Position numbers and translations under genes: made by a program. Under the pieces are notes generated by a model. That model saw only the letters and a program-made list of their open reading frames with translations. It made no database searches and was not told where the DNA came from. A stretch of 12,923 nt of DNA from an uncultured Ventosimonas sp. (GTDB lineage: Bacteria; Pseudomonadota; Gammaproteobacteria; Pseudomonadales; Pseudomonadaceae), in contig CALYQH010000010.1 of NCBI GenBank assembly GCA_945283395.1, positions 1 through 12,923 on the forward strand, given 5' to 3'. Positions 6,893 through 12,923 of the stretch are shown here, piece by piece; the first letter of the stretch is position 1; each line of letters starts with the position of its first letter.

Positions 6893-8467
6893 ATGTCAGA
6901 AACAGTTGAGCAACCAAAGAAAAACTCCGAGGATGGTTTATTACGTTCCAGTATAGTGGTGAGTTTGATGACGTTATTATCACGAGTTTTGGGAATGGTG
7001 AGGGATATAGTGGTAGCTCGCTATTTTGGTTCTAATTCAGCCGCTGATGCTTTCTTTGTAGCTTTTCGCATTCCTAACTTTTTGCGGCGCCTCTTTGCAG
7101 AGGGTGCTTTTGCGCAAGCATTTGTACCAGTATTATCAGAATATAGAACTAAGCGTACCATAGCAGAGGTTAAGCTATTAGTGGATAGAACCATAGGTGC
7201 TTTAGGCTTGGTACTTTCCGGAATTACAGTATTTGGAGTGATTTTTGCCCCTTATATTATGATGGTATTTGCTCCTGGATTTTATAATGATCCCTATAAA
7301 ATGGAGTTGGCTGGGAGATTGCTACGTATCACGTTCCCTTACTTAATGTTGATTTCATTAACAGCGTTTTGTAGCGGTATTTTAAATAGTTATAGTAAAT
7401 TTGCAGTGCCTGCGGTTACGCCTATTTTTCTTAATATTAGCATGATAGCAGCCACTATTTTTATGTCTCCTTTTTTTACCGTGCCAGTTATGGCTTTGGC
7501 ATGGGGAGTATTTATTGCAGGGGTTGCTCAGTTCTTATTCCAATTACCTTTTTTAGCCAAAATGAGATTATTGCCCCGTCCTAGATTACATAAAGATGAG
7601 GGAGTTAAACGTATTTTGTTATTAATGCTTCCGGCGTTATTAAGTGTTTCTGTTAGTCAAATTAACCTTTTATTTGATACGATTTTGGCTTCTTTCTTAA
7701 AAGAAGGCAGTGTGTCATGGCTTTATTATGCGGATAGATTATCAGAGCTGCCATTGGGGGCTTTTGGTATTGCAATAGGAACAGTCATTTTGCCGAGTCT
7801 TTCAAGACAGCATGCAGGAGAGAGGCCGCAAGCATTTTCTGCTACTATTGATTGGGCAATTAAAATGGTGTTATTAGTAGGTGTACCTGCTGCGATCGCA
7901 TTAGGAGTATTAGCTGAACCTTTAATAGCTACACTTTATAATTATGGAAAAATGACAACTTATGCAGTAGAGCAGTCTGCTAAAGCTTTACAAGCATATT
8001 CATTAGGAGTATTAACCTTTATGTTAATCAAAGTGTTAGCTCCTGGATACTTTGCTCGGCAAGATTTAAAAACTCCAGTCAAAATAGCTATTATTTGCAT
8101 GATAGCTAATATGGGGTTTAATTTAGTTTTGATATGGCCGTTGCAGCATGTTGGTTTAGCATTAGCTGCATCCCTTTCCTCTGTATTAAATACCATTTTA
8201 TTAGGTTGGGGATTATATAAGGCAGGTGTTTATAAACCGGGAGCTGGATGGTTTGTATTTATTGCTAGGTTAGTTGCAGCTTGTATAGTAATGTCTATAT
8301 TGTTATTGAGGTTAAATGCTCCTTCTGTTGATTGGTTTGCTTGGTCTTGGAAAAAACGGGTAGTTGAAATGAGCATTTTAGTCATAGCTGGAGTTATTGT
8401 CTTTTTTGGAGCTTTAGGACTGTTTGGAATGAGGCCAAGACACTTTAGACAAATGATAACTAATTAA
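6893..8467 (+). CDS. murJ: Lipid II flippase MurJ (MviN)
   Basis: A polytopic inner-membrane protein of the MOP superfamily that moves lipid II to the periplasmic face for peptidoglycan synthesis. At 524 residues it has the length and hydrophobic pattern of a 14-helix MurJ. Key residues are visible: SRVLGMVRD (R31, R37), ADAFF (D52), LRRLFAEGAFAQAFVPVL (R65) and YYADRLSELPLGAF (R282). These correspond to the cavity charges R18, R24, D39, R52 and R270 of E. coli MurJ. The N-terminus is about 13 residues longer and hydrophilic (MSETVEQPKKNSEDG). No good ribosome site precedes the ATG (AGGA is 13 nt away), so translation may be weak or the start may differ. Divergent from rpsT, as in Pseudomonas, where the two are neighbours. 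Confidence 0.96.
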   Translation: MSETVEQPKKNSEDGLLRSSIVVSLMTLLSRVLGMVRDIVVARYFGSNSAADAFFVAFRIPNFLRRLFAEGAFAQAFVPVLSEYRTKRTIAEVKLLVDRTIGALGLVLSGITVFGVIFAPYIMMVFAPGFYNDPYKMELAGRLLRITFPYLMLISLTAFCSGILNSYSKFAVPAVTPIFLNISMIAATIFMSPFFTVPVMALAWGVFIAGVAQFLFQLPFLAKMRLLPRPRLHKDEGVKRILLLMLPALLSVSVSQINLLFDTILASFLKEGSVSWLYYADRLSELPLGAFGIAIGTVILPSLSRQHAGERPQAFSATIDWAIKMVLLVGVPAAIALGVLAEPLIATLYNYGKMTTYAVEQSAKALQAYSLGVLTFMLIKVLAPGYFARQDLKTPVKIAIICMIANMGFNLVLIWPLQHVGLALAASLSSVLNTILLGWGLYKAGVYKPGAGWFVFIARLVAACIVMSILLLRLNAPSVDWFAWSWKKRVVEMSILVIAGVIVFFGALGLFGMRPRHFRQMITN

Positions 8468-8645
8468 TAGTTACCAATTTTTTTACACTATGTAGTTGCC
8501 GATAATGATAGTAGTACTGCTTTCGCAAGATTGTAATAGAAATGATTTGACTAAAAAATGAGTTAATGCATAGTTAAAAGAAATCCATTCCACTAGCTAT
8601 TTAACAGAAATAAACACAGAATAAAATGCTAGATAACTAAAAAAG

Positions 8646-8674
8646 TTGCTCATTTTAACTAATTAGATGAGCAA
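8646..8674 (+). terminator. Candidate terminator downstream of murJ
   Basis: Stem TTGCTCAT / ATGAGCAA with a 13-nt loop that can close by two more pairs, followed on the plus strand by GTATTTTAATTTTT. It lies about 180 nt after the murJ stop, so it would leave a long 3' untranslated region. The U tract is interrupted, hence moderate confidence. Confidence 0.5.
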
Positions 8675-8743
8675 GTATTTTAATTTTTACCAATAATTTA
8701 AAGAGATAGGTTATTGACTATTAATTTATAGTTATTAGTTAAA

Positions 8744-8771
8744 GTTAGCCATTTATTGATGAATGGCTAAC
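8744..8771 (-). terminator. Terminator hairpin of the aldo/keto reductase gene
   Basis: A 10-bp perfect stem, GTTAGCCATT / AATGGCTAAC, with an 8-nt loop, starts 9 nt after the reductase stop. On the minus strand it is followed by CTTTAACTAA, only a short U run. The position is right, though the tail is weaker than usual. Confidence 0.6.
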
Positions 8772-8780
8772 CAGAATAAA

Positions 8781-9611
8781 TTATTCTTCGATGTAGGTGT
8801 CAGGGTCTTGTTTAGGGGCGCTATGTTGATTGATTGTTGAGATAAGTAACATATCATCTTTATCAAGCGCAAAATTAAAAATGTCTAAATTTTCTACCAT
8901 ACGGTTAGGAGTAGAGGTTTTAGGAATAACCGAATTGCCTAATTGGATATGCCAACGTAATACTATTTGGGCAGGTGTTTTTTGATGTTTATGTGCTAGC
9001 TGTCTGATTCTGATGTCATTAAGTAGTTCAGTGCCTTTTCCTAGAGGGCTCCAATCTTGGCAAATAATATGATATTGTTTTAACCAGTGACGAATTTCTT
9101 GTTGTGGTAAATAAGGACTCAGCTGAATTTGATTTACCGCTGGAATTACTCCCGTCTCATCAATGATTCGGCTTAAATGAGCTATTTTGAAATTGGATGT
9201 GCCAATTGCTCTAACTAAACCGTTATTGTAGAGGGTTATTAAAGCTTGCCATGTTTCCACATAAAGATCTTTACTGGGCAGAGGCCAGTGTATTAAATAT
9301 AAGTCTAAATAATCAAGTTGCAAATCTTTAAGTGTGTGCTGAAAGGCATTAATAGTTTTTGTATAACCATGTTCACTACCTCTAACTTTGCTGGTTACAA
9401 ATAAGTCTTCTCTTGCTATTTTAGTCTGTTTTATGGCTTTGCCTATCGCGGCTTCATTGTCATATTTAGCAGCAGTATCTATTAACCTATAGCCCTTTTC
9501 GATGGCAGTACTAACTGCTTTAGTACACGCTTGCGACTTTAATGGCCATGTACCAAAGCCTATAGCTGGCAGAGTAATGCCATTATTTAAAGCAATAGTT
9601 GGTATTTGCAT
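8781..9611 (-). CDS. Aldo/keto reductase (2,5-diketo-D-gluconate reductase-like)
   Basis: A NADPH-dependent TIM-barrel carbonyl reductase of 276 residues, a normal length. The catalytic tetrad is present: D45 and Y50 in LIDTAAKYDNE, K75 in VTSKVRGSE and H108 in YLIHWPLP. The substrate-side GTSNF, the strand VNQIQLSPYL and the cofactor motif VIPKTSTPNRMVENL are also seen. The start is ATG 9611: AGGAG lies 9 nt before it, whereas an ATG at 9620 directly abuts that same site. The overall pattern resembles bacterial 2,5-diketo-D-gluconate/methylglyoxal reductases, but the natural substrate cannot be told. The gene stands alone, divergent from fxsA and with its own terminator. Confidence 0.9.
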   Translation of the reverse strand: MQIPTIALNNGITLPAIGFGTWPLKSQACTKAVSTAIEKGYRLIDTAAKYDNEAAIGKAIKQTKIAREDLFVTSKVRGSEHGYTKTINAFQHTLKDLQLDYLDLYLIHWPLPSKDLYVETWQALITLYNNGLVRAIGTSNFKIAHLSRIIDETGVIPAVNQIQLSPYLPQQEIRHWLKQYHIICQDWSPLGKGTELLNDIRIRQLAHKHQKTPAQIVLRWHIQLGNSVIPKTSTPNRMVENLDIFNFALDKDDMLLISTINQHSAPKQDPDTYIEE

Positions 9612-9826
9612 AATATACATCTCCTTACCTTTTACAATTCTGATGTTAGACTAGTAAATAGCATGATGGTACTGGTAAGAAAGTTATTTCATATTATCTA
9701 TTGGTTTAATTGTTAAAATTTTGCAAAGTATTTTTTCTATAAATAATAGAATTAGATATAAGTTAATAAAAGGATATGGCATAGTAGAACTATGCATAAA
9801 GGCTTTAACAAAAGGCACAAATAGTC
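9612..9826. promoter_or_regulatory. Divergent upstream region of the reductase gene and fxsA
   Basis: An AT-rich gap of about 215 bp that must hold both promoters. No convincing promoter pair stands out. The best plus-strand candidate is TTGCAA, 17 bp, TAATAG around 9721-9749, and it is weak. An inverted repeat near fxsA is listed separately. Confidence 0.3.
9779..9795 (+). repeat. Inverted repeat GCATAG-N5-CTATGC upstream of fxsA
   Basis: Perfect 6-bp arms with a 5-bp loop, ending 31 bp before the fxsA ATG. It could be a leader hairpin or an operator. It is GC-richer than its surroundings, which makes chance somewhat less likely. Confidence 0.45.
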
Positions 9827-10273
9827 ATGCGTTTATTTGGAATATATATTGTTATTGAAATAGTTTTGTTATTAATAGCTGGCCGTGTCCTCGGCATAGG
9901 TTTAACGCTTTTTATCATGTTAGCTACCGCGGTGTTAGGAGTATTAGTTTTACGTTTGGCTGGGCTGTCAACCTTATTAGGCATCAGACAGAAAATAGTC
10001 AGCGGCGAGTCACCTAATAGCGAGATGATGAATGGACTGTTATTAGGAGCTGGAGGATTCCTGTTATTATTACCTGGGTTATTAGGAGATGTGATAGGCG
10101 CGTTATTGATTATTCCTTCCACAAGGACATTGTTTATTCAGATCGCTAAAAAGTTATTGAGGTATTATGGCGTTCAAAAACAGACTTATGCAGGAGATTT
10201 TCGGCAAGGATTTGAGAAAAAAGAAAATGACGGTAACATTATTGAGGGAGAGTGGCAAAAAAAAGATGAATAA
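9827..10273 (+). CDS. fxsA: FxsA family membrane protein
   Basis: A 148-residue cytoplasmic-membrane protein. Three or four hydrophobic segments lie at about residues 3-21, 24-43 and 68-98. The family core GGFLLLLPGLLGDVIG, followed by LLIIPSTR, is clear, and the hydrophilic C-terminus ends in the family-like motif IIEGEWQ. In E. coli, overproduced FxsA relieves F-plasmid exclusion of phage T7; its normal role is not settled. The ribosome site is distant (AAAGG, 11 nt before ATG). It sits directly before groES-groEL in the same direction, as in Pseudomonas, 180 bp away, but groES has its own promoter. Confidence 0.93.
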   Translation: MRLFGIYIVIEIVLLLIAGRVLGIGLTLFIMLATAVLGVLVLRLAGLSTLLGIRQKIVSGESPNSEMMNGLLLGAGGFLLLLPGLLGDVIGALLIIPSTRTLFIQIAKKLLRYYGVQKQTYAGDFRQGFEKKENDGNIIEGEWQKKDE

Positions 10274-10288
10274 AATAAAAAATTATCC

Positions 10289-10316
10289 CTTGAAATCTAA
10301 AAAATAGTCCCTATAT
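10289..10316 (+). promoter_or_regulatory. groES: Sigma-32 heat-shock promoter of groES-groEL
   Basis: CTTGAAA (10289-10295), a 13-bp spacer and CCCTATAT (10309-10316) match the sigma-32 consensus (CTTGAAA, 13-15 bp, CCCCATNT) closely. Transcription should start near 10323, giving a leader of about 130 nt. It starts 16 bp after the fxsA stop. Confidence 0.85.
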
Positions 10317-10376
10317 AGGTAGTATGTTTATTTGATACTGAGTTCTTGTAAAGAGCGAGGTATTTTTATCTAGTTG

Positions 10377-10405
10377 CCATTATTAATTCATGTAACTAAT
10401 AATGG
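10377..10405 (+). promoter_or_regulatory. Hairpin in the groES leader
   Basis: A perfect 9-bp stem, CCATTATTA (10377-10385) / TAATAATGG (10397-10405), with an 11-nt loop. The 11-bp string TAACTAATAAT overlapping its 3' arm (10393-10403) recurs at 10422-10432, 6 nt before the ribosome site AGGAG (10439-10443). The 5' arm could therefore pair with either copy, giving two exclusive folds. Regulatory meaning is unproven. Confidence 0.5.
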
Positions 10406-10453
10406 TGTAATTGTTGTTCATTAACTAATAATTTATTCAGGAGAATTTTGGAT

Positions 10454-10747
10454 ATGAAACTTCGTCCATTGCATGACCGTGTTGTCATTCGCCGTAGCGA
10501 AGAAGAAACAAAGACTGCTGGTGGTATTGTATTGCCAGGCTCAGCAGCTGAAAAACCAAACCAAGGTGAAGTAGTAGCTGTAGGTACAGGCCGTGTATTA
10601 GATAATGGTGAAGTTCGTGCGGTTGCTTTAAAGGTTGGTGATAAAGTCGTGTTTGGCCCATATTCTGGAAGTAACACCATCAAAGTTGATGGAGAAGATT
10701 TACTTATTATGGGTGAAAGCGAAATTCTTGCTGTTATTGAAAAATAA
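10454..10747 (+). CDS. groES: Co-chaperonin GroES
   Basis: A 97-residue, 10-kDa lid of the GroEL folding chamber that caps it as a heptamer. [14 protein letters not shown], the mobile loop around residues 17-34 ([18 protein letters not shown]) that contacts GroEL, and [11 protein letters not shown] are all typical. Start: ATG at 10454 with AGGAG 10 nt upstream; a TTG at 10448 in frame is too close to that site and not family-like. It is the first gene of groES-groEL, 33 bp before groEL, and under a sigma-32 type promoter. Confidence 0.98.
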   Translation: MKLRPLHDRVVIRRSEEETKTAGGIVLPGSAAEKPNQGEVVAVGTGRVLDNGEVRAVALKVGDKVVFGPYSGSNTIKVDGEDLLIMGESEILAVIEK

Positions 10748-12427
<1,680 letters not shown>

Positions 12428-12449
12428 TTTTTGCCATATCGCTTTGATT

Positions 12450-12478
12450 AAAAAACCCATCATTTGGTGGGTTTTTTT
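12450..12478 (+). terminator. Rho-independent terminator of groES-groEL
   Basis: Stem AAAAACCCA(UC) / (GG)TGGGTTTTT, closing to a 4-nt loop if the UG wobble and CG pair form, followed by a run of seven U. It lies 23 nt after the groEL stop. Stem, loop and tail are all canonical. Confidence 0.93.
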
Positions 12479-12667
12479 ATGCTAAAAGAATTAATAAAGC
12501 ATATAGAGTTCTATAACATTTTATTTTAAATAAAATAATTTACTAAAAAAATTCTATTCGTAAAATAAAGAATTATCTTATCTAAGAAATGTTCGTGATA
12601 GTAATTGGTTAAAGAAATAACGGACGTTAAATCTAATACTCCTTAGTTTATTTATTCTGTATCTATT
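12479..12667. other. Gene-free AT-rich interval between convergent groEL and the right-edge gene
   Basis: No open frame with a plausible start and no RNA gene is seen. The only structure is an all-AT palindrome, ATTTTATTT-T-AAATAAAAT (12518-12536), which may be chance in such DNA. Confidence 0.55.
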
Positions 12668-12692
12668 AAAAAGGCACTCGGCTAAGTGCCTT
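12668..12692 (-). terminator. Rho-independent terminator of the right-edge minus-strand gene
   Basis: A perfect 8-bp stem, AAGGCACT / AGTGCCTT, with loop CGGCTA. On the minus strand it is followed by TTTTTAATAG (the stem's own two T plus three more). It lies 8 nt after the stop of the partial gene. Confidence 0.85.
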
Positions 12693-12700
12693 AAATAAAG

Positions 12701-12923
12701 CTATTTATTGTCATATTGTTTAAGAATGGTTAAGGCTTGCTCACTAACAGCTATACAGTTTTTAATATCACCTTGTCGTTGATATTGTTCTGCCTGTTGG
12801 CGGAGTTCGCTAATGTGTGTTTTACTAGGTTCCCCCATGGTCGAGGCATCATATGCCTTATAATTGCTGATTTTATTAAGATTGATGGCGCATAAATCTT
12901 CATTTTTTTGTTGAGAGTTAGAA
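12701..12923 (-). CDS. Unrecognised protein, C-terminal 73 residues (start outside window)
   Basis: An open frame enters from the right edge and ends at TAG (12701-12703). It reads SNSQQKNEDLCAINLNKISN, then YKAYDASTMGEPSKTHISEL, RQQAEQYQRQGDIKNCIAVS and EQALTILKQYDNK. The final 40 residues look like a helical hairpin resembling one TPR-like repeat (AEQYQRQGD, then a second helix ending ALTILK). Two cysteines (residues 11 and 56 of the fragment) could form a disulphide, which hints at a secreted or periplasmic protein, but the N-terminus is not seen. A proper terminator right after the stop supports a real gene. I do not recognise the family. Confidence 0.75.
   Translation of the reverse strand, partial: SNSQQKNEDLCAINLNKISNYKAYDASTMGEPSKTHISELRQQAEQYQRQGDIKNCIAVSEQALTILKQYDNK

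Larger units (their letters stand above)
8468..8780. other. 313-bp gene-free interval between convergent murJ and the aldo/keto reductase
   Basis: Very AT-rich; I see no open frame with a plausible start on either strand and no RNA gene. It holds two hairpins (listed separately), one suited to ending murJ transcripts and one at the end of the reductase gene. Confidence 0.6.

Noticed and set aside
7960..8196. 78-codon minus-strand frame
   Set aside because: Antisense shadow of murJ transmembrane segments.
9624..9680. CTTACC ... GGTAAG inverted pair upstream of the reductase gene
   Set aside because: The short arms are about 45 bp apart and one overlaps the ribosome site; most likely coincidence.
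9805..10122. 105-codon minus-strand frame over fxsA
   Set aside because: Asn/Pro-rich low-complexity antisense product of a hydrophobic gene; the FxsA motifs on the plus strand are decisive.
12518..12536. 19-bp all-AT palindrome
   Set aside because: Made only of A and T in very AT-rich DNA with no gene start nearby; not enough to call an operator or attachment site.

Overview
The window reads as a stretch of chromosome from an AT-rich gammaproteobacterium. Its gene order matches the Pseudomonas family: a divergent lrp-type regulator (dadR) facing dadA-rid-dadX, then rpsT divergent from murJ, then fxsA-groES-groEL. The base composition is much more AT-rich than in free-living Pseudomonas, while gene content and protein lengths stay pseudomonad. 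That suggests a host-associated lineage such as the insect-gut genus Entomomonas. The genus is an inference from gene order and composition; no sequence search was run.

Left part (1-5602). The minus strand carries dadA (D-amino acid dehydrogenase), a Rid-family imine deaminase, dadX/alr (alanine racemase) and, 64 bp further on, the N-terminal 874 codons of a large MscK/KefA-type mechanosensitive channel that runs off the left edge. The first three form an L-alanine catabolic pathway: racemase gives D-alanine, DadA oxidises it through an imine to pyruvate, and the Rid protein can hydrolyse the imine. An Lrp/AsnC regulator (5603-6091, +) is divergent from dadA across 144 bp of very AT-rich DNA that holds a 17-bp inverted repeat and back-to-back -10 hexamers.

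Middle part (6092-8780). rpsT (ribosomal protein S20, GTG start) lies on the minus strand with its own promoter and a symmetric terminator. murJ (lipid II flippase) lies on the plus strand. Two gene-poor intervals flank them (6092-6344 and 8468-8780). The first holds a possible broken 43-codon membrane-peptide frame; the second holds two hairpins.

Right part (8781-12923). A solitary aldo/keto reductase (minus strand) is divergent from fxsA (small membrane protein). groES-groEL follows, with a convincing sigma-32 promoter, a structured 130-nt leader and a strong terminator. At the right edge lies the C-terminal 73 codons of an unrecognised minus-strand gene with its own terminator.

Almost everything here is conserved housekeeping or catabolic machinery. 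I found no mobile element, CRISPR array, tRNA, rRNA or defence-like cluster, and no clear new system. The points most worth checking are the groES leader, the DadR operator region, the broken small frame at 6163-6294 and the unknown partial gene.
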